13,173 bases of DNA, from NCBI RefSeq assembly GCF_946477055.1, contig NZ_CAMKXG010000082.1:1-13173 (forward strand), written 5' to 3'. This DNA comes from Lonsdalea britannica. GTDB taxonomy: Bacteria > Pseudomonadota > Gammaproteobacteria > Enterobacterales > Enterobacteriaceae. Shown here piece after piece: positions 6,833-13,173 of this stretch; position 1 is the first letter of the stretch, and every line of letters starts with the position of its first letter. A model generated the notes under the pieces. That model had not been told where the DNA came from and made no database searches. It worked only from the letters and a program-made list of their open reading frames with translations. Position numbers and translations under genes: made by a program.

Positions 6833-7456
6833 TTAACGCGATATGATGAGGTGAATACCGAATCCCGCGAAGAGCACGCCCGCGACGCCATCCACCCATT
6901 TCGCCAAGCGCTGATAGCCGCGACGCATGACCGGCAGCGCAAATACCATCGCCACCAGCGTGAACCACGCCAGCGTTTCTACCGAGATTAAAGCAAACAG
7001 TCCCCAGCGCGCACCCGCGCCCACGCTATCGCCGACGAACAGAGAGAAAACGCTGCCGAAGTAAATCAGCGCTTTGGGATTGGACAGGTTGGTGACTAAA
7101 CCACGAATAAAGAACTTGCCGCGCTGAGGTAAATCCACGCTGACCTCAGCGACCTCGGACTGTTGCGCTTTCTGACGCGCGGAACGCAACATCTGCCATC
7201 CCATCCAGCACAGGTAAAGACCACCGCCCACGGTGATGATGCGGTGCAGCCATGCCATTTTCATCAGCAACAAATGCAGCCCCATCAAGGCGATCGCCGC
7301 CCAGACCACCACGCCCAGCGTGATGCCTAACACGCCCATCATCGCTTCACGGCGCGAACGGCTGGCCGCAATCTGCGAGACGAAGAAAAAATCCGGTCCC
7401 GGGCTCATCAGGGCAATGAAATGCACTAGCGCCACGGTCAAAAACAGCATCAACAT
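6833..7456 (-). CDS. rhtC: RhtC, threonine exporter
   Basis: A 207-residue LysE/RhtB-family inner-membrane exporter, one residue longer than E. coli RhtC. Diagnostic stretches are LMSPGPDFFFVSQIAASRSR (residues about 16-35), EAMMGVLGITLGVVVWA, GGGLYLCWMGWQMLR, LVTNLSNPKALIYFGSVFSL and the C-terminal GFGIHLIISR. Known activity is threonine export, with resistance to threonine and homoserine. The ATG at 7454-7456 has CGGGAG eight bases upstream. It follows recQ by 59 bases on the same strand with no convincing terminator between, as in E. coli, so co-transcription with recQ is likely. It shares only the family signature with the neighbouring rhtB, so the pair is not a recent duplicate. Confidence 0.95.
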   Translation of the reverse strand: MLMLFLTVALVHFIALMSPGPDFFFVSQIAASRSRREAMMGVLGITLGVVVWAAIALMGLHLLLMKMAWLHRIITVGGGLYLCWMGWQMLRSARQKAQQSEVAEVSVDLPQRGKFFIRGLVTNLSNPKALIYFGSVFSLFVGDSVGAGARWGLFALISVETLAWFTLVAMVFALPVMRRGYQRLAKWVDGVAGVLFAGFGIHLIISR

Positions 7457-7515
7457 GGTGAAACTCCCGTTGTTATTGTTGCGTCGCCTCTCTCTCTCAC
7501 GAGAGCACCTACAAG

Positions 7516-9339
7516 TTAGTCGTCGTTTTCAAGATGCTCGCGGATGAGCGTCATGAACGGCACGCCGAAACGCTCCAGTTTACGTTGACCCACGCCGTTG
7601 ACGTTCAGCAGTTCGCTGGCCGTGACCGGCAGAATTTCCGCCATCTCCAGCAGCGTCGCATCACTGAAGACCACGTAGGGCGGAATGTTATTTTCATCGG
7701 CGATGGATTTACGCAGCTTGCGCAGTTTGGCGAACAGTTTACGGTCGTAGTTGCCGCCGTAAGATTTCTGGCTGACGCGCGGTTTCAGGTTGATCAAGCG
7801 CGGTACAGCAAGTTGCAGCGGGACATCGCCACGCAGCACCGGTCTGGCCGCCTCGGTCAGTTGCAGCGCGGAATGCTGAACCACGTTCTGCATCAGCAGC
7901 CCCAGATGAATGAGCTGGCGCAGCACGCTCACCCACTGTTCCTGCGTTTTATCTTTGCCAAGACCGTAGACCGGCAGCTTGTCGTGACCAAACTCGCGGA
8001 TACGCTGGTTATTGGCGCCGCGCAGCACTTCCGCGATATAGCCGATGCCGAATCGCTGACCTACGCGATAGACGCAGGATAATGCTTTCTGCGCATCCAC
8101 CAGTCCGTCATAGCTTTTCGGCGGGTCCAGACAGACGTCACAGTTGCCGCACGACTGCTGGCGCCCTTCGCCAAAGTAGTTGAGCAGCACCAGTCGTCGA
8201 CAGGTCTGCGCTTCCGCAAACGCGCCCATGGCGTTGAGCTTGTGACGCTCGATATCCAGCTGCGGACCCGCCGGTTTTTCTTCCAGACAACGGCGCAGCC
8301 AGGCCATATCGGCCGGGTCGTAAAACAGCGCCGCTTCCGCAGGCAGGCCATCACGTCCTGCGCGGCCGGTTTCCTGATAATACGATTCGATGTTGCGCGG
8401 AATATCAAAATGCACCACGAAGCGGACGTTGGGTTTGTTGATACCCATCCCGAATGCCACCGTGGCGACAACGACCTGCAAGTCGTCGCGTAGAAACGCT
8501 TCCTGCACCTGAGCCCGACGTTCGTTCTCCAGCCCCGCATGATAGGCCCCCACGCTCAGGCCGCGATTTTGCAGGCGCGTGCACAGATCTTCGACCTTCG
8601 CACGGCTGTTGCAGTAAACGATGCCGCATTTCCCGCGTTGGCCTTGTACGAACATCCACAGCTGATCGAGCGGCTTAAATTTTTCCACCAGCGTATAGCG
8701 AATGTTGGGGCGGTCGAAGCTGCTGATGTGGATGAGGGGATCGTGCAAATCCAGCAGGCGCACGATGTCCTGACGCGTGGTGTCGTCCGCCGTGGCGGTC
8801 AGCGCCACAACCGACAGGCCGGGGAAACGCTGTTTCACCTGCCCCAGCGCCCGGTACTCCGGCCGGAAATCGTGTCCCCATTGGGAAATACAGTGCGCTT
8901 CGTCGACCGCAATCATCGCCAGCTGCCAGTAAGACAGGTGCTCGAGAAAACTGTCAGACGTCAGACGTTCGGGGGCGATATAGAGGAGTTTGATGTCGCC
9001 GTTGCGGCAGCCGGTCATGACCTGATGCTGCTGCTCGCGCGTTTGCGTGGAATTCAGACAGGCGGCGGAAACGCCGTAGGCCTGCAGCTGATCCACCTGG
9101 TCTTTCATCAGGGAAATCAGCGGAGACACCACCAGCGTCAGCCCTTCCATGACGAGAGCGGGGATTTGATAACACAGGGATTTACCGCCACCCGTGGGCA
9201 TGATTGCCAGGCAGTCCTGCCCGTTGAGGGCAGCGTTGATAATCGCTTGCTGGCCGGGCCGGAACTGCTGATACCCGAAGGTTTCGCGCAACACCTGCGT
9301 CGCCAGCGCTTCTTTATTCAATACTTCTGCCGTAGACAC
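7516..9339 (-). CDS. recQ: RecQ, ATP-dependent 3'-5' DNA helicase
   Basis: A RecQ helicase of 607 residues from the GTG at 9337-9339. It acts in recombination and in processing stalled forks with RecJ, SSB and topoisomerase III. Walker A is MPTGGGKS (Lys53), the Walker B box is DEAH at 146-149, and motif VI is [10 protein letters not shown]. The zinc site of the RQC domain is Cys380, Cys397, Cys400 and Cys403 (CGNCDVC), identical in numbering to E. coli. An HRDC domain occupies about residues 530-607 ([29 protein letters not shown]). The frame extends upstream to an ATG at 9400-9402. I prefer the GTG because homology (STAEVLN) begins there, GGTGA lies four bases before it, and E. coli numbering is kept. 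The ATG start is an alternative. Confidence 0.95.
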   Translation of the reverse strand: MSTAEVLNKEALATQVLRETFGYQQFRPGQQAIINAALNGQDCLAIMPTGGGKSLCYQIPALVMEGLTLVVSPLISLMKDQVDQLQAYGVSAACLNSTQTREQQHQVMTGCRNGDIKLLYIAPERLTSDSFLEHLSYWQLAMIAVDEAHCISQWGHDFRPEYRALGQVKQRFPGLSVVALTATADDTTRQDIVRLLDLHDPLIHISSFDRPNIRYTLVEKFKPLDQLWMFVQGQRGKCGIVYCNSRAKVEDLCTRLQNRGLSVGAYHAGLENERRAQVQEAFLRDDLQVVVATVAFGMGINKPNVRFVVHFDIPRNIESYYQETGRAGRDGLPAEAALFYDPADMAWLRRCLEEKPAGPQLDIERHKLNAMGAFAEAQTCRRLVLLNYFGEGRQQSCGNCDVCLDPPKSYDGLVDAQKALSCVYRVGQRFGIGYIAEVLRGANNQRIREFGHDKLPVYGLGKDKTQEQWVSVLRQLIHLGLLMQNVVQHSALQLTEAARPVLRGDVPLQLAVPRLINLKPRVSQKSYGGNYDRKLFAKLRKLRKSIADENNIPPYVVFSDATLLEMAEILPVTASELLNVNGVGQRKLERFGVPFMTLIREHLENDD

Positions 9340-9355
9340 GCCTTCACCGCTTTTA

Positions 9356-9385
9356 TAAAAACAAACAGGCGCTATTTTCAGCGCC
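9356..9385 (-). terminator. probable pldA terminator, just upstream of recQ
   Basis: On the minus strand GGCGCT (9385-9380) and AGCGCC (9373-9368) form a 6-bp stem with loop GAAAAT, followed by TGTTTGTTTTT (9367-9356). It would end the pldA transcript, yet it lies only about 30 bases before the recQ start. recQ must therefore be transcribed by read-through or from a promoter overlapping the hairpin; TTGCAG followed 17 bases on by GAAAAT is a possible one. Confidence 0.6.
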
Positions 9386-9457
9386 GTTTGATAAAACTGC
9401 AACGTTTGTGTGCAGGCTTTTACTCACTGCTCTCGACAATCCTGACCGAAAGCGGCC

Positions 9458-10327
9458 TCAGAACATATCGTTCAGGGTCATGCCGACGCCGACACGCGTC
9501 TGACGGTGGTTGTAGTCGATCAACGATTCACCGTAGCCGCTGAAGACTTTAGTGTAGAAGCGTACGTGCTCGGTCAGCGGGTAACTCCAGCTCACTTCAC
9601 CGCCGCCGTAACCGCTGTTCCAGTTGTAACGCCCTTCCGCGCTGAAAATACTGTCGCCCCACAGGTAGCCGACGCGTACGCGATAATGCCCCATGTAGCG
9701 GGTGATATCCGGGTTGTCATCTTTGCTGTCGGAGAAACGTAGCCAGGGTTTCAGCTCCACCTGCCAGTTGCCGTTCTGCGCCATCAGGCGCGCATAGGCA
9801 CGGTTCCAACTGCGTGAGGTGGGATCGGAGCGTCCATTCGACTGATGGTTAAAGCCAACTTCCACGTCACGTAAGGTCCAGCCCGCCAGGCTGTAGTCCG
9901 TCGCCCAGCCCAGAAAGATCTGCGGCTCATAGTTGGTTTCACGGAACGGAGACGACTCGCTTTTATTGGAGAGCTGCCACCAGGAGCCTTGGGTGTAAGA
10001 TGCGCCAAGCAGTGAGTTGTCGCCCAAAATACCGCGCCATAGCGGGAAGCCTAAACTGATCTGGAAGTTTACCTCGTCTTTGCGAGCGTTCTTTCCCCAG
10101 TTGTAGCTCTGAATCGCTTCCCGGTTGATGTTGTTGGTATAGGTGTAAAGCAGGTAGTTATTTTCGTAAGGATAAAGAATAAAGGGACTGTCATGTTTTT
10201 GCAGCAGGCTGGCGATAATGCTGCCACGAACCGCCGGTTTATCATGAATTTCCTGCACTGTGGCTTCTTGCGCCTGGACCTGCGCCGTTAGCAGCAACGC
10301 CAGCACACCACCCCAAATTTTACGCAT
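9458..10327 (-). CDS. pldA: PldA, outer-membrane phospholipase A (OMPLA)
   Basis: A 289-residue outer-membrane beta-barrel phospholipase A1/A2, the same length as E. coli PldA. It degrades phospholipids that reach the outer leaflet. Residues 1-19 form a signal peptide (MRKIWGGVLALLLTAQVQA), with cleavage before QEATV. The catalytic residues in precursor numbering are His161, Ser163 and Asn175 in FNHQSNGRSDPTSRSWNRAY, which are 142, 144 and 156 in the mature protein, as in E. coli. The protein ends in Phe (MTLNDMF), as expected for barrel assembly. The upstream in-frame ATG at 10379-10381 would put 18 polar residues before the signal peptide. I chose 10327, which has TGGAG ten bases upstream. 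pldA and pldB act on successive products but are separate transcription units here. Confidence 0.96.
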   Translation of the reverse strand: MRKIWGGVLALLLTAQVQAQEATVQEIHDKPAVRGSIIASLLQKHDSPFILYPYENNYLLYTYTNNINREAIQSYNWGKNARKDEVNFQISLGFPLWRGILGDNSLLGASYTQGSWWQLSNKSESSPFRETNYEPQIFLGWATDYSLAGWTLRDVEVGFNHQSNGRSDPTSRSWNRAYARLMAQNGNWQVELKPWLRFSDSKDDNPDITRYMGHYRVRVGYLWGDSIFSAEGRYNWNSGYGGGEVSWSYPLTEHVRFYTKVFSGYGESLIDYNHRQTRVGVGMTLNDMF

Positions 10328-10379
10328 GCCCGTATTTCTCCAGCTGTCTAATAAGGTTATTTTTTGATTTGACGCTGGC

Positions 10380-10385
10380 ATTGTA
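10380..10385 (-). promoter_or_regulatory. candidate -10 element of the pldA promoter
   Basis: TACAAT on the minus strand (5 of 6 to consensus) lies about 50 bases upstream of the pldA start in an AT-rich stretch. No clear -35 hexamer is seen at 16-18 bases. The placement is reasonable, but the promoter is not proven. Confidence 0.4.
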
Positions 10386-10406
10386 CACAGAAACTAAGCG
10401 GTTACG

Positions 10407-10535
10407 TTATAAGCTGCTACGAATCGGTATTTTCTGTATAACGACGGCTTTCCCTTCCCACTCGCCGCCCGTATTCACGACGTATCGCGCGGGTTCGGCA
10501 TCCTCCTTGTCCAGCCAGACGACGCCGTATCGCAC
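10407..10535 (-). CDS. possible small protein or gene remnant upstream of pldA
   Basis: An open frame of 65 codons (stop to stop) on the minus strand, ending with TAA at 10407-10409. It has no ATG. The only ordinary start is GTG at 10533-10535, giving 42 residues that begin MRYGVVWLDKEDAEPARYVV and continue NTGGEWEGKAVVIQKIPIRS. GGAG lies only four bases before it. The composition (alternating hydrophobic and charged residues, G/C-rich third positions) looks like real protein, unlike the opposite frames. The frame upstream also looks coding (TPYIAVITAETG), so this could be the 3' part of a lost gene, or a gene with a rare ATT start near 10598. I do not recognise the family. E. coli has yigI between rarD and pldA, but on the other strand, and this is not yigI. 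Confidence 0.35.
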   Translation of the reverse strand: MRYGVVWLDKEDAEPARYVVNTGGEWEGKAVVIQKIPIRSSL

Positions 10536-10631
10536 ACCGGTCTCCGCCGTGATTACGGCAATATACGGGGTGTGGACGGGCGGTATTTTAAGTAAAATAG
10601 CCGTTTACCCTGTTTATACTGAGCAATAACA

Positions 10632-11534
10632 ATGGAAACGCAGCAAACTCGCCAGGGAGTTCTGTTCGCTCTTGGCGCTTACATCATCTGGGGTATCGCC
10701 CCGGCTTACTTCAAACTCATCGAACAGGTTCCCGCTACTGAAATTGTTTCTCACCGCGTGATTTGGTCGTTCTTCTTTATCCTGATCCTGCTCAGCGTCA
10801 GTCACCAATGGAAGCAGGCCATCACGCTTCTGCGGCAGCCGAAACGGTTGCTGATGCTGGCGGTCACCGCCCTGTTCATCGGCAGTAACTGGCTAACTTA
10901 TATCTGGGCCGTCAACCACCATCACATGCTGGAAGCCAGCCTGGGGTATTTTGTGAATCCGCTGGTCAGCGTGCTGCTGGGACTCGTCTTTCTGGGCGAA
11001 CGATTCCGACCGATGCAGTGGATCGCCGTCGCGCTAGCGGTGTGTGGCGTACTGGTGCAGCTGTGGAAATTCGGCTCCCTGCCGTTGCTGGCACTGTGGC
11101 TGGCCTTTAGCTTTTCCGTCTACGGCCTGTTACGTAAAAAGATCGGGGTCGATGCGCAAACCGGCATGCTGGTCGAAACCTTGTGGCTGCTGCCCGTCGC
11201 GTTGGTGTATCTGTTTTGCTTCGCCGACACACCGACCAGCCATCTGACCCAGAACTCGCTGTCGCTGGATCTGCTGCTGCTTGCCGCTGGCGTCGTCACC
11301 ACCGTCCCGTTGCTGTTCTTCACTGCCGCCGCCGTACGCCTGCGTCTTTCCACGCTGGGGTTCTTCCAGTACATCGGCCCGACGCTGGTGTTTTTACTGG
11401 CCGTCGTGGTTTATGACGAAACGTTCACCCAGGATCAGTTGGTCACCTTTGCCTTCATCTGGTTAGCGCTGGCGATTTTCATCGGCGATGCGCTGCACAC
11501 GCAGCAAAAGCTGATGCACAAACGTCTGGCGTAA
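10632..11534 (+). CDS. rarD: RarD, EamA/DMT-family transporter
   Basis: A 300-residue inner-membrane protein with about ten hydrophobic helices in two EamA repeats. It aligns end to end with E. coli RarD (296 residues). Landmarks are TRQGVLFALGAYIIWGIAPA near the start, NHHHMLEASLGYFVNPLVSV, FLGERFRPMQW, RKKIGVDAQTGMLVETLWLL and RLRLSTLGFFQYIGPTLVFL. The family name comes from a proposed link to chloramphenicol sensitivity in Pseudomonas; the substrate is not established. The ribosome binding site (TGAGC) is weak. TAAAAT at 10593-10598 is a possible -10, while TATACT at 10615-10620 is too close to the ATG unless the mRNA is nearly leaderless. The gene converges on corA. Confidence 0.93.
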   Translation: METQQTRQGVLFALGAYIIWGIAPAYFKLIEQVPATEIVSHRVIWSFFFILILLSVSHQWKQAITLLRQPKRLLMLAVTALFIGSNWLTYIWAVNHHHMLEASLGYFVNPLVSVLLGLVFLGERFRPMQWIAVALAVCGVLVQLWKFGSLPLLALWLAFSFSVYGLLRKKIGVDAQTGMLVETLWLLPVALVYLFCFADTPTSHLTQNSLSLDLLLLAAGVVTTVPLLFFTAAAVRLRLSTLGFFQYIGPTLVFLLAVVVYDETFTQDQLVTFAFIWLALAIFIGDALHTQQKLMHKRLA

Positions 11535-11538
11535 AAAA

Positions 11539-11564
11539 AGGCCCCGTCGCGAGCGACGAGGCCT
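11539..11564. terminator. bidirectional terminator between rarD and corA
   Basis: The arms AGGCC-C-CGTCGC (11539-11550) and GCGACG-A-GGCCT (11553-11564) pair with one mismatch. Read on the minus strand the stem is followed by seven T (11539-11533), a strong intrinsic signal for corA. On the plus strand it is followed by GTTCTTTCT, adequate for rarD, whose stop codon lies inside the A run. Confidence 0.9.
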
Positions 11565-11585
11565 GTTCTTTCTATTGTTCGACGG

Positions 11586-12536
11586 TTACAGCCAGTTGCG
11601 GCGTTTGAAGTACAGGTAAGGCGCCAGACCGGCCAACACCATGAGTACCAGCGCAGCCGGATAACCAAAGGCCAGCTTCAGTTCCGGCATGAATTCAAAG
11701 TTCATGCCGTAGCTGGAAGCCACCAGCGTCGGCGGCAGGAATACCACGGACACCACCGAGAAGATCTTGATGATGCGGTTCTGTTCGATATTGATAAAGC
11801 CCATCGCCGCCTGCATCAAAAAGTTCACCTTCTGGAACAACGATTCGTTATGCGGCAGCAGCGATTCGATATCTCGCAGAATTTCCCGCGCCTGCTCAAG
11901 CTGACCGCTCGGCAACCGCGCTTTACGCACCAGGAAGTTCAACGCACGCTGGGTATCCATCAGACACAAACGCACCTTCCAGCCGATATCTTCCAGTTCC
12001 GCCAGCGTCGACAGCGCGTCGTCATATTCATCGCCCTGACGGCCATCCATGATGACGCGACTCAGCGCTTCCAGATCGCTATAGATGTTTTCGATTTCAT
12101 CCGCTAACTGCTCGATTTTGGTTTCAAACAGGTCGAGCAACAGCTCATAGGCATTGCCGTCAATCAGCGTTTGTCCACGAGCGCGCATACGATACAGGCG
12201 AAACGCCGGCAGCTCGCGTTCGCGCAGGGTGTACAAACGTCCGTCGCGAATGGTGAACGCCACGGTCGCGTTGCCCGCATGATCTTCCGCATCTTCATAA
12301 AAGAAGAAGGAGTGAATATGCAGGCCGTCTTCATCCTCGAAGAAACGCGCGGAGGCTTCAATGTCTTCCAGTTCAGGTCGAGTCGCCAGGCTTTGGCCCA
12401 ATTGGGTTTGTACCTGGTCCCGCTCGATAACGTCCGGTTCGACCAAATCCACCCATACCGACGAGGTGAGATCCTGGCTTTCTTCCATTTCCAGACGAGT
12501 TAAACGGCTGTTTTCCAGCTTGAATGCGCTCAGCAT
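11586..12536 (-). CDS. corA: CorA, Mg2+/Co2+/Ni2+ channel
   Basis: A 316-residue magnesium channel, the same length as E. coli and Salmonella CorA. It has a large N-terminal cytoplasmic domain with acidic stretches ([17 protein letters not shown]) and a long helical stalk (about residues 130-250). Two C-terminal transmembrane helices follow. The first ([20 protein letters not shown]) leads into the selectivity motif GMN and the loop EFMPEL. The second ([19 protein letters not shown]) is followed by the basic tail KRRNWL. It works as a pentamer in the inner membrane. The ATG at 12534-12536 has AGGGAG eight bases upstream. It lies after uvrD on the same strand but has its own promoter and a long leader with a small ORF (next entries), which suggests control by mRNA structure. 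Confidence 0.97.
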   Translation of the reverse strand: MLSAFKLENSRLTRLEMEESQDLTSSVWVDLVEPDVIERDQVQTQLGQSLATRPELEDIEASARFFEDEDGLHIHSFFFYEDAEDHAGNATVAFTIRDGRLYTLRERELPAFRLYRMRARGQTLIDGNAYELLLDLFETKIEQLADEIENIYSDLEALSRVIMDGRQGDEYDDALSTLAELEDIGWKVRLCLMDTQRALNFLVRKARLPSGQLEQAREILRDIESLLPHNESLFQKVNFLMQAAMGFINIEQNRIIKIFSVVSVVFLPPTLVASSYGMNFEFMPELKLAFGYPAALVLMVLAGLAPYLYFKRRNWL

Positions 12537-12787
12537 AGGTCATGCTCCCTAAAGGTGTTCTGGCAGGGACAATACGCGCTTGATACACAGGAGAGAGGGT
12601 GAAAAATCACCATCCGATTCCAGACCGTTTGACGGTGCTGACTCGATGCGATGTGTGAAGAGATCGCTGACAACCACTAAGGCTATCAGCAACGGAGGAT
12701 AGCCTTAGAAGTTGTACCTACGAAATAGGTGTATGAGCCAGTATCGACTGGGTGTGTCCAAGGCGTGGGTCCTCCGGGAATAATGAT
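12537..12787 (-). promoter_or_regulatory. corA 5' leader with alternative structures (corL-type riboregulator)
   Basis: From the predicted start near 12787 the corA mRNA has a leader of about 250 bases. It contains an 18-codon ORF (12705-12761). The main hairpin has perfect 11-bp arms CTAAGGCTATC (minus, 12708-12698) and GATAGCCTTAG (12687-12677), with CAAC/GTTG as an outer extension to 12714/12671. Its loop side carries TCCTCCG (12699-12693), complementary over seven bases to the small ORF's ribosome binding site CGGAGGA (12776-12770). Two smaller hairpins follow at 12624-12636 and 12598-12611. Next comes a C/T-rich, G-poor stretch (minus, CACCCTCTCTCC) of the kind Rho can load on. Salmonella corA is controlled by Rho through translation of a leader ORF (corL); the same logic is inferred here. 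Confidence 0.7.
12705..12761 (-). CDS. corL: CorL-like leader peptide of corA
   Basis: An 18-codon ORF in the corA leader with a TTG start (12759-12761), reading MDTPSRYWLIHLFRRYNF and ending with TAA at 12705-12707. It is preceded by CGGAGGA, with nine bases between GGAGG and TTG, one of the best ribosome binding sites in the window. Its stop codon lies inside the left arm of the leader hairpin, so a terminating ribosome would disturb that hairpin. The arrangement matches the role of corL in Salmonella, where translation of the leader ORF controls Rho-dependent termination. The peptide itself is unlikely to matter beyond its translation. Calling it corL rests on position and architecture; I did not compare the peptide sequences. 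Confidence 0.65.
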   Translation of the reverse strand: MDTPSRYWLIHLFRRYNF

Positions 12788-12793
12788 GCGCGC

Positions 12794-12823
12794 ATGTTAC
12801 GCTGAGATGAAAAAGGCTGTCAA
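12794..12823 (-). promoter_or_regulatory. corA promoter
   Basis: On the minus strand a perfect -35, TTGACA (12823-12818), is followed 18 bases later by TAACAT (12799-12794, 4 of 6 to consensus). It lies 44 bases after the uvrD stop. The predicted start near 12787 defines the long corA leader. Confidence 0.7.
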
Positions 12824-12867
12824 CACGCGCGCAGGCCATTAATGCAACAATCTGTTCAGTAATCAGT

Positions 12868-13173
12868 TTATACGATGTCCAGCTTTGCGTAAGCCGCCAC
12901 CAGCCATTTTATCCCCTGACCGGGGAAGGCTACCTGAACACGGCAATGGTCGCCGCCGCCTTCAAGATTCACAATGGTCCCCTCGCCGAACTTGGCATGA
13001 CGCACGCGCTGCCCCAGCTTGTAGCCGCTGTCGCTCTCGGAAATCGGCGTTCCCAGCCGCTGCTGATTAACGGGACGCGACACGCTGGCGCGCAGTCGGA
13101 CTTCCTCCACGCACTCCTGCGGCAGTTCGCCGATGAAACGCGACGGACGGTGATAAACCTCTTTGCCGTACAA
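12868..13173 (-). CDS. uvrD: UvrD, DNA helicase II (C-terminal end only)
   Basis: The last 101 codons of UvrD, the superfamily 1 3'-5' helicase of nucleotide excision repair and methyl-directed mismatch repair. The 5' part lies beyond the right edge; the first visible codon (TTG) is an internal Leu, not a start. The visible part includes YGKEVYHRPSRFIGELP, ECVEEVRLRA and the C-terminal Tudor-like domain SGYKLGQRVRHAKFGEGTIV, ending QGIKWLVAAYAKLDIV. It is nearly identical to the E. coli C-terminus, which contacts RNA polymerase. No hairpin terminator is seen between it and the corA promoter, and the uvrD-corA order is as in E. coli. Confidence 0.95.
   Translation of the reverse strand: MYGKEVYHRPSRFIGELPQECVEEVRLRASVSRPVNQQRLGTPISESDSGYKLGQRVRHAKFGEGTIVNLEGGGDHCRVQVAFPGQGIKWLVAAYAKLDIV

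Noticed and set aside
8539..9543. 334-codon plus-strand ORF opposite recQ
   Set aside because: It is antisense to a fully conserved helicase gene. The composition (rich in R, H, Q, A) is typical of the complement of a GC-rich gene and matches no family I know.
10615..10620. TATACT as the -10 of rarD
   Set aside because: Transcription would start about five bases before the ATG and remove any ribosome binding site. It is possible only for a nearly leaderless mRNA.
1..13173. Mobile elements, prophage, CRISPR, toxin-antitoxin or defence genes
   Set aside because: No transposase, integrase, direct-repeat array or terminal inverted repeats were seen. All long genes are conserved chromosomal genes of the Enterobacterales.

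Overview
The window reads as chromosome of a plant-associated or environmental enterobacterium of the Dickeya/Pectobacterium/Brenneria type. Twelve protein genes are close in length and sequence to their Escherichia coli counterparts, as recalled from memory, but the gene order is not the E. coli order. The genus is an inference; the family-level placement is firm. No insertion sequence, prophage, CRISPR array, rRNA or tRNA was seen.

Left part (1-4193), the gluconate/iron block. It holds the 3' end of yhgN (+), then on the minus strand gntT (gluconate permease), gntR (gluconate repressor), yhhW (pirin-type quercetin dioxygenase) and the iron-responsive small RNA RyhB with its Fur box and terminator. 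This matches the E. coli yhgN-gntUK-gntR-yhhW-yhhX-ryhB region, except that a GntT-type permease stands where gntK and gntU would be and yhhX is absent. gntT has a 424-base upstream region with a perfect 30-bp palindrome made of two overlapping GntR operators and a probable CRP site.

Right part (4194-13173), the phospholipase/recQ/corA/uvrD block. In order it has yigL, pldB, rhtB (+), rhtC, recQ, pldA, rarD (+), corA and the 3' end of uvrD; all except rhtB and rarD are on the minus strand. It corresponds to E. coli uvrD-corA-...-rarD-...-pldA-recQ-rhtC-rhtB-pldB-yigL with yigF, yigG and yigI missing. The join to the gnt/ryhB block lies at about 4111-4193. pldB-yigL look co-transcribed, as do recQ-rhtC. 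The convergent pairs yhgN/gntT, rhtB/rhtC and rarD/corA are each separated by a hairpin terminator.

The features most worth attention are not annotated genes. (1) The corA leader carries an 18-codon ORF with a strong ribosome binding site and a leader hairpin whose loop is complementary to that site, an arrangement like the corL control element known from Salmonella. (2) RyhB has a near-identical core but a longer, different 5' part. (3) The gntT operator is a perfect double palindrome. (4) A coding-like short ORF without a good start codon sits upstream of pldA. No wholly new multi-gene system was found.
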